In this document: piece after piece, positions 7,507 to 13,897 of the stretch
Layout: each line of letters opens with the position of its first letter
How positions within the stretch are numbered: position 1 is the first letter of the stretch
Origin: CAZVIK01 sp964627045
GTDB lineage: Bacteria; Acidobacteriota; Terriglobia; Bryobacterales; Bryobacteraceae
Assembly (NCBI GenBank): GCA_964627045.1
Contig: CAZVIK010000040.1
Coordinates: forward strand, 1-24,310
DNA: 24,310 bases
Direction of reading: 5' to 3'
Position numbers and translations under genes: made by a program
The notes under the pieces: generated by a model
Database searches by the model: none
What the model saw: the letters and a program-made list of their open reading frames with translations, nothing else
What the model was told of the DNA's origin: nothing

Positions 7507-7902
7507 ATGATGCCGGGTGATGCACACACAATAGGGACTGCTCACGGACGTTTCCAGCTTGACCTGAGCGAGTCCACACAGGACTGCGTGACGGACGCGC
7601 GCAGAGCACGAATTCGTGAGCTAGAGAGCCACTGGGCGGCAATACTCGATCAACACGAGATTGACGAGGCTTCAACCATGGCCGTGCTCACGCGGCTGGC
7701 CGGAGAGCGCACGCGCCAGGATAAGAAGTGGGGCGAACAAAACCACGACCCCGGCAAATGGTCGCTGATCCTGGCCGAGGAGTTGGGCGAAGCGTGCCAG
7801 GCGTTTCTCCAGGGCCGGCACGGAGACGCGGTTGACGAGCTGATCCAGGCGGCGGCGGTGCTCGTCGCCTGGATCGAATGTGAGGAACGGAAGTGCAGAT
7901 GA
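7507..7902 (+). CDS. MazG-like nucleotide pyrophosphohydrolase with an N-terminal tape-measure-like extension
   Basis: A 131-residue protein. Residues about 58-131 form a small phage-type MazG domain: an R-Q-D-K-K-W-G-E-Q segment, then ILAEELGEACQA (the E-E-x-x-E metal site) and a D-E-L-I-Q-A-A-A helix. Such enzymes hydrolyse NTPs or dNTPs to monophosphates. The start is ATG 7507 or 7510, both well placed after AAGGAG at 7497-7502; a shorter MazG-only product could begin at ATG 7678. Residues 9-29 closely match the N-terminus of the tape measure protein encoded at 19265, which is not a MazG feature. Codon use in this extension is less GC-rich than in its neighbours. The MazG call is strong; the role of the extension is unknown. 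Confidence 0.75.
   Translation: MMPGDAHTIGTAHGRFQLDLSESTQDCVTDARRARIRELESHWAAILDQHEIDEASTMAVLTRLAGERTRQDKKWGEQNHDPGKWSLILAEELGEACQAFLQGRHGDAVDELIQAAAVLVAWIECEERKCR
7531..7593 (+). repeat. Dispersed repeat copy A: 21-codon module shared with the tape measure gene
   Basis: These 63 bases align without gaps to 19298-19360, with 49 of 63 bases identical. The encoded peptides agree at 17 of 21 positions (core IGTAHGRF.LDLSE.TQ). Eight of the twelve differing codons are synonymous, so conservation is at the protein level. Confidence 0.85.
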
Positions 7903-8075
7903 GCGCCCTCTTGTATCTCGTGATTGGCGCCTGCCTTGCGATTTATCTCAAACGGCGTGGCGTCTTGGCGCGTGACTGGTTTGAAGCGTTTTATTGGTTT
8001 GTCTTCTGGCTGCCTCTATTCATCTACGTCGTCGTGTTGGTAGCCGAGGAACAAGTGAGGGGAAACCATGATTGA
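7899..8075 (+). CDS. Small membrane protein
   Basis: A 58-residue protein whose ATG at 7899 overlaps the MazG-like stop (GATGA). It has two hydrophobic stretches, SALLYLVIGACLAIYL near the N-terminus and FYWFVFWLPLFIYVVVLVA further on, separated by a short basic loop (KRRGVLARDW). This predicts two membrane-spanning helices with the loop on the cytoplasmic side. The short C-terminus is charged. It overlaps the next gene by 8 bases. Within a glycosylation block it might help anchor an enzyme or alter the host membrane. A holin is conceivable on size and topology, but no lysin gene is nearby, so that is not claimed. Confidence 0.65.
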   Translation: MSALLYLVIGACLAIYLKRRGVLARDWFEAFYWFVFWLPLFIYVVVLVAEEQVRGNHD

Positions 8076-9039
8076 CACATCTCGCATTGCCTTCGTCTGG
8101 ACCGGCGACCCGGCCCTCACCCACATCGCCGCCGAGCCGCCGACCGAGCCGAAGGTCGGCGTGACCCTGTGGCCGGCGCTGCTCCCGTGCGACCTGATGG
8201 CGTGGTATGCCGAGCCAGACGCGGACCTGGCCGAGCGCATCCGCGCGCACGATGTCTTTCTGGTCAACGTGTTTCACTCCACGCGCAACATCGGCCATAT
8301 CCGGCGCGTGCACCCCCGCGCGTTCATTATCGCGCTGCCCGATCCGCCCATTGACGCGGTGCTGGTGAGCCACTACTACGACATGCTGCGCCAGATGGCG
8401 ATGGCCGATGTCATCGCCGGGCGGAATCCCACTGACGGGGCGCTCTACGGCGGGATGCTGGCGAAGCCGGGCGGCTGGCTCCCCGATCCTATCGGGCCGG
8501 CGGAGGCCTTCCGCCGCTACTGGAACCTGCCCAAAGAGGACTACCTTATCTCGGTCGATCACTCGATCTTCCGGGTGTCGCTCCAAAACGTGGCGGCGCT
8601 GGCGGCGGTGCAGCGCGAGACCGGGCTGCCGGTGCGCTACTGGGCCACCTACGAGCACACGCACGAATATGCGCGCATCGCCGGGCTGGAAGTCACTTTC
8701 CACGACGAAGTGACCGACTACGGGCAATTCTGCGAGCATGTCGCCCGCGCCCGCCTGGGCGTCGATATGTACCCCGTGCACGGGTTGGGCCGGCACGGGA
8801 TGACGCACGCGATGGTGGGGACGCCGGCGGTCGTGAGCGCCTGGTGCAACCCGTGCGGCATGGTCGGGGCTGACCCGCTCCGGCCCGACCAGGCGGTCGA
8901 GTGGGCGTGCGAGCTGCTGGCGAACGCGCAGATGTACGCCGAAGTCCGGCAGAAGGGCTTCGAGGCGTGCGAGGCGCTGTACGGGTTCGACGCCTCGCGC
9001 GCCCGTATGGTCGCGTTCCTGGAGAATGTGCTGCCGTGA
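8068..9039 (+). CDS. Probable glycosyltransferase (GT-B-like)
   Basis: A 323-residue protein, with ATG at 8068 and a clear GAGGGG ribosome binding site. The C-terminal half looks like the donor-binding domain of GT-B enzymes: a strand and helix around PVRYWATYEHT, then RARLGVDMYPVHGLGRHGMT, then a G-T-P-A-V-V-S element resembling the G-x-P-V-V-x-T segment of family 4. The N-terminal half contains IIALPDPPID and an alpha/beta pattern. The usual E-x7-E pair is not obvious, so it may be a diverged or non-classical member. It overlaps the next glycosyltransferase by 4 bases. Class call moderate. Confidence 0.6.
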   Translation: MIDTSRIAFVWTGDPALTHIAAEPPTEPKVGVTLWPALLPCDLMAWYAEPDADLAERIRAHDVFLVNVFHSTRNIGHIRRVHPRAFIIALPDPPIDAVLVSHYYDMLRQMAMADVIAGRNPTDGALYGGMLAKPGGWLPDPIGPAEAFRRYWNLPKEDYLISVDHSIFRVSLQNVAALAAVQRETGLPVRYWATYEHTHEYARIAGLEVTFHDEVTDYGQFCEHVARARLGVDMYPVHGLGRHGMTHAMVGTPAVVSAWCNPCGMVGADPLRPDQAVEWACELLANAQMYAEVRQKGFEACEALYGFDASRARMVAFLENVLP

Positions 9040-9887
9040 GAATCGCCTATATGCTGATTGAGGGCCGCGAGGCCGCCTCGTCGCGGCTCCGCGCGTATCT
9101 GATCGGCGACGTGCTCCAACACCAGGGGCACGAAGTGCTCTATGACCCGCCGGCGGTCACACCGGTTGACGCCGCCGTGTTCGTGAAGTGGGGGGATCAG
9201 GGGATCTTCGCCGCCTGGCGCGCCGCCGGCGCGAAGGTGGTCTTCGACATGCCCGATTACTGGCCGCACCAGGTCCCGCTTGCGGCGCACGCGGACGCAG
9301 TGACGGTCAACACGCCCGGCGTCTTCGACCTCTACCGGGACCGGAACCCGGTTCTGATCCCGGACGCGCTGGACGTGACGCCGGCCTCGCCGCTCAAGAC
9401 GGGACAAGCGCCGGACGTGCTCTCGGTTTGCTGGTATGGCGGCTGGTACAGTATCGAGAACGCGGCAATGGTGGGCCGCGCGTGCCAGGCGCTGGGGCTG
9501 ACGTTCGTGATGATAACAGGCTTTCCGGCAGACATTCCCGCGCCTTCGTATCCGGTCGAGATTGTGCCGTGGAGCCTGGAGACGATTGACCAGGCCATCA
9601 CTGCCTGCGACGTGGCCGCCTGCCCGTCCACACGGCCCCACGCCAGTCCCAACCGCCCACTCAAAGCATGGGCGCTGGGGATGCCGGTCGTTGGGACGCC
9701 GATACGCAGCTACGTCGAGGTGGGCCTGAGACACCAGGCGACGACGCTTGACGAGTGGATCACGGCGCTGGAGACCCTGCGCGACCCGGCGCTGCGCCAG
9801 GCGGACGCCGACGCGGGCTGGATCACGACCCGCGCGTTTCGAGCCGAAGTGCTCGCTGAACGATGGCTGGAGGTGTTGACACGATGA
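9036..9887 (+). CDS. Glycosyltransferase (GT-B fold, family 4-like)
   Basis: A 283-residue protein starting at GTG 9036, which overlaps the upstream stop (GTGA). The N-terminus MRIAYMLIEGREAASSRLRA matches the opening of many GT-B proteins, where a basic residue follows the first strand. The C-terminal domain shows CDVAACPSTRP and then PLKAWALGMPVVGTPIRSY, which is the donor-binding helix and G-M-P-V-V-x-T segment of family 4 enzymes. It is short for family 4, which usually exceeds 350 residues, so the acceptor domain is reduced. The gene ends with an ATGA overlap with the next one. Donor and acceptor are unknown. Confidence 0.75.
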   Translation: MRIAYMLIEGREAASSRLRAYLIGDVLQHQGHEVLYDPPAVTPVDAAVFVKWGDQGIFAAWRAAGAKVVFDMPDYWPHQVPLAAHADAVTVNTPGVFDLYRDRNPVLIPDALDVTPASPLKTGQAPDVLSVCWYGGWYSIENAAMVGRACQALGLTFVMITGFPADIPAPSYPVEIVPWSLETIDQAITACDVAACPSTRPHASPNRPLKAWALGMPVVGTPIRSYVEVGLRHQATTLDEWITALETLRDPALRQADADAGWITTRAFRAEVLAERWLEVLTR

Positions 9888-10495
9888 CCGACGAACCGTT
9901 GACCACGCTTGACGCGAACGGGAATCTAGAAAAGCCCTTTCTGACCGTGGTCACGCGGTCCTTCATGCGCGCCGGCGCGCCGGCGCGCCCGGTGATGCTG
10001 GAGCGGTGCGAAGCCTCGCTGCGCGTGCAGCAAGGCGGGGATTACCAACACCTGATCGTCTGGGACCACGAGGGCCTGGGCGCAGAGGGAAGCCACCGCC
10101 TCATCGTGGCAAGCGCTGATGAGGTGGAAGGGGATTATGTGCTGATCCTCGACGATGACGACGCGCTGAGCGACCCGGTTGCCATTCTCGCGCTGAAGCA
10201 AGCGGTCGCCATGCAGGACCGGCCCGATGTCGTCATGTTCCGGGTGCTCCGCTTCGGCCAGCCCTTCCCGCCGGCGGAGTATTGGGGAAAGCCTCCAGTG
10301 CCTGGACAGGTCTGTACTTGCAGTTACGTCGTCAAGACGGAGGTCTGGAAGCGGCATATACACGAACTGCGCGCCGACCACTACGAGGGCGACTTTGCCC
10401 TTATCCACGCGCTCTTCGAGCACGGGTACCGGGTGTTCTGGTACGATGTGATCCTGGCCGAGGTTTCTCAGATTGGGCGGGGGCAGCCAGAATAA
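9884..10495 (+). CDS. Glycosyltransferase family 2-like protein
   Basis: A 203-residue protein whose ATG at 9884 overlaps the previous stop. The start pattern PFLTVVTRSF is the first strand of a family 2 GT-A domain. The segment GDYVLILDDDDALSD, with D90-D93 after a hydrophobic strand, supplies the DxD metal site. A later W-K-R-H-I-H-E-L ... E-G-D-F-A-L segment corresponds to the acceptor or base region. It is shorter than typical members (about 250-330 residues), so it is a minimal catalytic domain. It is the last gene of the cargo block and is followed by a 56-base gap with a promoter-like element. Confidence 0.75.
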   Translation: MTDEPLTTLDANGNLEKPFLTVVTRSFMRAGAPARPVMLERCEASLRVQQGGDYQHLIVWDHEGLGAEGSHRLIVASADEVEGDYVLILDDDDALSDPVAILALKQAVAMQDRPDVVMFRVLRFGQPFPPAEYWGKPPVPGQVCTCSYVVKTEVWKRHIHELRADHYEGDFALIHALFEHGYRVFWYDVILAEVSQIGRGQPE

Positions 10496-10529
10496 ATGTT
10501 CTACGATGGGTTTGGGGTTGTAGAAAAAA

Positions 10530-10540
10530 TGTGCTACACT
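10530..10540 (+). promoter_or_regulatory. Possible extended -10 promoter
   Basis: After a GC-rich operon, the AT-rich stretch TAGAAAAAATGTGCTACACT appears. TG at 10532-10533, one base, then TACACT at 10535-10540 fits an extended -10 element, four of six bases matching TATAAT. No convincing -35 box is present. Transcription would start near 10547, giving almost no leader before the GTG at 10552. Confidence 0.4.
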
Positions 10541-10551
10541 GGTGATATGCA

Positions 10552-10800
10552 GTGAGTGGTACGTTAACACCGTCTGATCGAAACGCGCCGGCGGTACTCC
10601 ACGCGGAGGGTGACCAGGCCAGCATCGACGATGGCAACGCCTGGACGCGCACGCTCAGCGCGCTGACTGCCGGTGACGTGGCGGAGATTGACCGATTGGT
10701 CCGTATGATGTTGGACATCGACGGGTTCGGCTTTCTCCGGCTTGAGTTTGCCGCCGGCAAGCTCAAGATGATTACCATAGAGGCGGGAAAGAAGTTCTAG
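10552..10800 (+). CDS. Small hypothetical protein
   Basis: An 82-residue protein from GTG 10552 to the TAG at 10798-10800. The N-terminal 30 residues look disordered. Residues about 35-82 are predicted helix plus strands (ALTAGDVAEIDRLVRMML, then GFGFLRLEFAAGKLKMITIE), an alpha/beta shape seen in small phage proteins without assigned function. There is no clear Shine-Dalgarno sequence ahead of the start, so initiation may be near-leaderless from the possible promoter just upstream, or the start may be further in. It stands alone between the cargo block and the terminator before the head genes, a common place for a small regulator, but no DNA-binding motif is visible. Confidence 0.55.
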   Translation: MSGTLTPSDRNAPAVLHAEGDQASIDDGNAWTRTLSALTAGDVAEIDRLVRMMLDIDGFGFLRLEFAAGKLKMITIEAGKKF

Positions 10801-10859
10801 CGGGGGTTTTCCCGCACACTGCATTCACATAGACTGCGCGATGACCGCGACGAGCGGCG

Positions 10860-10902
10860 GGCGCACCCATGACCACAATGGTGGTCGGGTGCGCCTTTTT
10901 TT
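10860..10902 (+). terminator. Strong intrinsic (rho-independent) terminator
   Basis: A nine-base arm GGCGCACCC (10860-10868) pairs perfectly with GGGTGCGCC (10887-10895). A further six-base pair GACCAC/GTGGTC (10871-10876 with 10881-10886) closes a four-base AATG loop, leaving a two-base AT bulge. Seven Ts follow at 10896-10902. An in-frame ATG at 10869 lies inside the hairpin and is therefore a poor start for the downstream gene. Confidence 0.9.
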
Positions 10903-10925
10903 GTTTACCAAGAAGGGGGTACCTC

Positions 10926-13334
10926 ATGCCCTGGGTAATCGTGAATACCGGCGAAGGCGATAAGCCCTGGTGCGTCTACAGAGAGGGCGCGGACGGCAAG
11001 CCCGAAGGCACGTCCTGGGGGAGTCACCGGACGCACCCTGACGCCGAGGACCACCGGCTGGCGCTCGACGCCAACGAGTCCGAGATGGCCGCGCTCGTTG
11101 CGGAGATGGCCCCAGACGGCAGCTTCGAGCGCCTGCGCCAGGACCTGGACAAGGCGGTCCAGGCTGCCGCCGCGACGCTCTTCGGCGCGGACTCCGAAAC
11201 CTTCGTCCGCTACGTGTTCGCGGCCTCGCTCGTGGTGCGCGTCTGGTACCGCAATGACGAGCCTGGCAAGCTCTTCGCGGTGGATTGGGCGCGCAGTGCG
11301 GACGGCGCGCTCACCGTGACCAACCCCCGCGAGGTCGAAGAAGTCTCGATCTTCCGCCCGGTTGCCGAGATACTCGCCGGCAGCCGTCCGAACGGACGTT
11401 CGGCGCGCGTGGCCGAGGTGAAGGCGGCCAGCGCGAGCTGGAAGGTGGGCGCGGCCCGTGACCTGAAGATCGTCAGCCGCGATTCCTGGGACGGCGACGC
11501 CGCGAAGGGCCGCATTTTTGCGTGGGCCGGCTTCGATGGGGATGATCCCGACTCCGCGAAGGCGCGGCGCGCCTTCCTCATCTACGACGCGGGCAGCCCG
11601 GACCTCAAGGGATCGTACAAGCTCCCCTTCGCCGACATTGTAGATGGCGACCTGGTGGCGGTGGACGCGGGTCTGCGCGCGGCTGCCGGGTATCTCCCCA
11701 AGACCGACGCGCCGGCGGCGGTGCTGCGCCGGGCGCGGGCCGTTCTCGACGCCTATTTCGACAAGCTCAACGCCGGAACAAGTTCCGGTAAGGCCAAAGA
11801 AAAAGAGATGGCCCCTGCCACGGTCGCGGAGATGGCCGCGCCGGAAGGCAGCTTCGAGGCCTTGCGCAACGCGCTTGACCAGGCCGTGTCCGAGCAGCGC
11901 AGCCTCTTCAACGTGCCCGCCAACGGCGGCCTGTACGTGGTCTGGACCTTCGCCGACCAGGTGGTCGTCACGGTCTGGGGGCCGGCAGGCGACACGCTGT
12001 ACCGCGCCGATTGGAGCCGCAATGAGAGCGGGGCAATTGTCCTCGCCAATGTCACCAAAGTTGAGGAAACGGTCGTCATCCAAGCCGCCGAGATGGACGG
12101 CAGGGGTGACCCGTTTGGCGGGTACGTCGCTCGCCTGGAGCGCGAGCTGGCCGGGGAGCCGGTCGCGGAGATGGTGCGCTTCGATTATGTGTCTGAGTTT
12201 CGCGGCCAGCCGCCCGACATCGCCCTCGCGGAGGGCGTTGACCTGGCGGCGCTGACGGAAGGCGATCCCGAACCCATGTTCCTGACGCTGCCGGTCGGCA
12301 AGGTTGGCGCGGTCAGCCGGAGCAACCTGCGCTGGAATGAGGCGCTCACAAACAGCGTGGTTAAGCAGATCAACGACCGCAGGCCGGGCGGGATGATGGG
12401 CCACATCCCCGACGAGAAGATCGACAGCGCCTTCCCGGTGCCGGACGTGCACTGGGTCGGCGCGGCGCGCATCGGTGACGAGGCCTGGGCGAAGGGGTAC
12501 GTGATCCCTGGCGCGGTCAGGGAGTACGTGCGCCGCCAGAAAGCCACCGGCGGCAAGATCGCCACGTCGATCTTCGGGCCGGGGGCGCGCCAGCGGCTGA
12601 AGGACGGGACCTCGGTCATGGCCGCGTTCACCCTGGACCAGCTCGATCTCGCCCCTTACGTGCGCGCGGCGCTCCCGCTGAGCGGCGAGTTCGAGATCAC
12701 GCGCCAGATGGCGGGCCAGGTGGCCCAGTCCGAGAGCCGCATCGTTCCGAATACCCAAACAACGGAGGAAATCGAAATGGATCGTAACCAGATCATCGCC
12801 GAGATGACGCCCGCCGACGCGGGCCTGCTGCCTGACGCGGTGCGCCAGGCGGTCATCGCCGAGTACACGGCGGAGCACGAGGCCGAGAGCCGGGTCGCCG
12901 AGCTGACCCGCGAGCGCGACGCCGCGCAGGGCCGGGTCAGCGAGATGACCACGCAGGTCGAGACGCTGCAAGGCCGTGTCGCGGAGTTCGAGCGCGCCGC
13001 CTTCGACGCGACCGTGACCAGCCGGATCGCCGAGATGACCGACTGGCCCGCGACCAGCGACGACGCGAAGGCGCGCCTGAACGCCCTGCGCGCCACGCTG
13101 CGGGCGCGCGTCGTGGCGGAGATGGCCGGCGCGCAGGACGCCGGGAAGCTCGACGCCGTGCTCACGCAGCTTTGGGACGGCGAGTTCAAGCCGCTGGCCG
13201 AGATGCTGCGCGACACGCTCGCCGGACCGTCCGCGCTCGTGCCGGGCAAGAACAACCAGCCCCAGACTGACGAGACCTGGCGCAAGAACGTCGCGGACAA
13301 CGCGCCAGCCGAGAAAGCGCGCCTGGGCCTCTAG
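10926..13334 (+). CDS. Head maturation protease fused to scaffold (multi-domain)
   Basis: An 802-residue protein that probably processes the prohead. The start is ATG 10926 after AAGGGGG. An N-terminal W-C-V-Y-R-E ... H-P-D-A-E-D segment resembles HK97-type protease leaders. Residues 58-143 and 300-385 are two copies of one module (S-F-E-x-L-R ... V-E-E). Between them, a WDGDAA module (W188) with YKLPFADIVDGDL is a known companion of phage prohead proteases. The protease-like part has GMMGHIPDEK (H493) and KIATSIFGPG (S548), consistent with the His and Ser of HK97-fold maturation proteases. From about residue 618 the protein is coiled-coil-like scaffold, also available as a nested product. 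The catalytic assignment is by motif position only. About ten V/I/L-A-E-M-type motifs are scattered through it. Confidence 0.75.
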   Translation: MPWVIVNTGEGDKPWCVYREGADGKPEGTSWGSHRTHPDAEDHRLALDANESEMAALVAEMAPDGSFERLRQDLDKAVQAAAATLFGADSETFVRYVFAASLVVRVWYRNDEPGKLFAVDWARSADGALTVTNPREVEEVSIFRPVAEILAGSRPNGRSARVAEVKAASASWKVGAARDLKIVSRDSWDGDAAKGRIFAWAGFDGDDPDSAKARRAFLIYDAGSPDLKGSYKLPFADIVDGDLVAVDAGLRAAAGYLPKTDAPAAVLRRARAVLDAYFDKLNAGTSSGKAKEKEMAPATVAEMAAPEGSFEALRNALDQAVSEQRSLFNVPANGGLYVVWTFADQVVVTVWGPAGDTLYRADWSRNESGAIVLANVTKVEETVVIQAAEMDGRGDPFGGYVARLERELAGEPVAEMVRFDYVSEFRGQPPDIALAEGVDLAALTEGDPEPMFLTLPVGKVGAVSRSNLRWNEALTNSVVKQINDRRPGGMMGHIPDEKIDSAFPVPDVHWVGAARIGDEAWAKGYVIPGAVREYVRRQKATGGKIATSIFGPGARQRLKDGTSVMAAFTLDQLDLAPYVRAALPLSGEFEITRQMAGQVAQSESRIVPNTQTTEEIEMDRNQIIAEMTPADAGLLPDAVRQAVIAEYTAEHEAESRVAELTRERDAAQGRVSEMTTQVETLQGRVAEFERAAFDATVTSRIAEMTDWPATSDDAKARLNALRATLRARVVAEMAGAQDAGKLDAVLTQLWDGEFKPLAEMLRDTLAGPSALVPGKNNQPQTDETWRKNVADNAPAEKARLGL
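11097..11354 (+). repeat. Internal duplicated module, copy 1
   Basis: This encodes residues 58-143 of the head protease fusion. It shares its opening (V-A-E-M ... G-S-F-E-x-L-R-x-x-L-D-x-A-V), a central strand pattern (V-V ... V-W) with a following D-W motif, and a closing V-E-E with copy 2 at 11823-12080. Confidence 0.75.
11823..12080 (+). repeat. Internal duplicated module, copy 2
   Basis: This encodes residues 300-385 of the same protein and aligns end to end with copy 1 at the same length of 258 bases. The copies have diverged, so the duplication is old. The WDGDAA module lies between them. Confidence 0.75.
12777..13334 (+). CDS. Nested in-frame scaffold protein
   Basis: An ATG at 12777, in frame with the protease fusion, is preceded by GGAGG at 12764-12768 with an eight-base spacer. 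That is as good a ribosome binding site as those of the stand-alone genes nearby. The product would be 185 residues: a short leader, a charged heptad-like helix (VAELTRERDAAQGRV, then TQVETLQGRVAEFERA), and a helical C-terminus ending in a basic tail. This is the layout of tailed-phage scaffolds. Nested protease and scaffold products from one frame are well known from lambda C/Nu3. Position directly before the decoration and capsid genes agrees. The internal start is inferred. Confidence 0.7.
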   Translation: MDRNQIIAEMTPADAGLLPDAVRQAVIAEYTAEHEAESRVAELTRERDAAQGRVSEMTTQVETLQGRVAEFERAAFDATVTSRIAEMTDWPATSDDAKARLNALRATLRARVVAEMAGAQDAGKLDAVLTQLWDGEFKPLAEMLRDTLAGPSALVPGKNNQPQTDETWRKNVADNAPAEKARLGL

Positions 13335-13398
13335 CGCCCACGCCGCTCTCACCGCCGCGACACGTGTGACCTGAGAACAATCACGGAGGAAGTGAACG

Positions 13399-13827
13399 AT
13401 GGCTGAAGTCACGATTGACGCCCTGAACGTTCGTGCGCTCGACGACGCGATCTGCGGCAAAGCCGAGGCCGGCGAAGCCATGAACCTGGGCGATTGGATT
13501 CGGATCGGGTCTGACGAGAAGGCGTACCAGACCGACGCGAGCACCGGCGCGGGCGTGTCCGGGAAGATTGGTCTCGTGGTGGCCGCCAGCGACCACTACT
13601 ACAACAGCGACGGCAGCATTGCCGCCGGCGAGACCATCACCTATGTCGGCCTGGGCGATGTGTACCTGGGGGAGGACGCCGCGCTCGACGAGACGAAGGC
13701 GTACTACCTCTCCGAGGAACAAGGCCAGATAACGGACGTGGAACCGTCCATCTCGCGCCTGGTGGGGTACCCGACCAGTTCCAAAGTGTTCTTCGTCAAC
13801 CCGAACGCCGCCGAGCCGACCAGCTAG
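13399..13827 (+). CDS. Head decoration (capsid cement) protein, DUF2190-like
   Basis: A 142-residue protein, with ATG at 13399 and GGAGG upstream. It is rich in beta strands and small residues, with no cysteine cluster beyond a single C. The order of segments resembles capsid cement proteins of the DUF2190 type: G-D-W-I-R-I-G, a V-S-G-K-I-G-L-V strand, Y-V-G-L-G-D-V-Y, then YYLSEEQGQITDVEP and R-L-V-G-Y-P-T-S-S-K-V-F-F-V. Such proteins stabilise the mature shell from outside. Location between the scaffold and the major capsid protein supports this strongly. The exact family match is my judgement from pattern. Confidence 0.7.
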   Translation: MAEVTIDALNVRALDDAICGKAEAGEAMNLGDWIRIGSDEKAYQTDASTGAGVSGKIGLVVAASDHYYNSDGSIAAGETITYVGLGDVYLGEDAALDETKAYYLSEEQGQITDVEPSISRLVGYPTSSKVFFVNPNAAEPTS

Positions 13828-13868
13828 ACCGGACCGGTCTGGCTGAAGTCGTTTCTGCCGCAATTACA

Positions 13869-13889
13869 CCGAACGAGGTTCGGAAGGAG
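13869..13889 (+). promoter_or_regulatory. Hairpin abutting the capsid gene ribosome binding site
   Basis: CCGAAC (13869-13874) pairs with GTTCGG (13878-13883) around a three-base GAG loop. The AAGGAG Shine-Dalgarno sequence (13884-13889) follows directly, eight bases before the ATG at 13898. A structure here could stabilise the 5' end of the message or keep the site exposed for high expression. Confidence 0.45.
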
Positions 13890-13897
13890 AAAACAAG

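Noticed and set aside
7442..7510. 22-codon ORF as a leader peptide before the MazG-like gene
   Set aside because: It starts with an ATGA overlap and ends at the next start, but it is short, has no family support, and could be chance. It is noted only as possible translational coupling.
7899..8075. Two-helix membrane protein as a holin
   Set aside because: Size and topology would allow it, but no endolysin lies nearby and it sits within a glycosylation block, so the role is unsupported.
10801..10815. GCGGG/CCCGC mini-hairpin after the small gene as an independent terminator
   Set aside because: The stem is five pairs with Ts in the loop rather than downstream; the strong terminator at 10860 accounts for the end of this unit.
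10869..10925. Earlier ATG start for the head protease at 10869
   Set aside because: It lies inside the intrinsic terminator hairpin, lacks a ribosome binding site, and adds cysteine-rich residues unlike the protein. ATG 10926 has AAGGGGG correctly spaced.
13827..13844. Short inverted repeat AGACCG/CGGTCT after the decoration gene as a terminator
   Set aside because: The stem is only six pairs and has no T-tract, and transcription must continue to the capsid gene.
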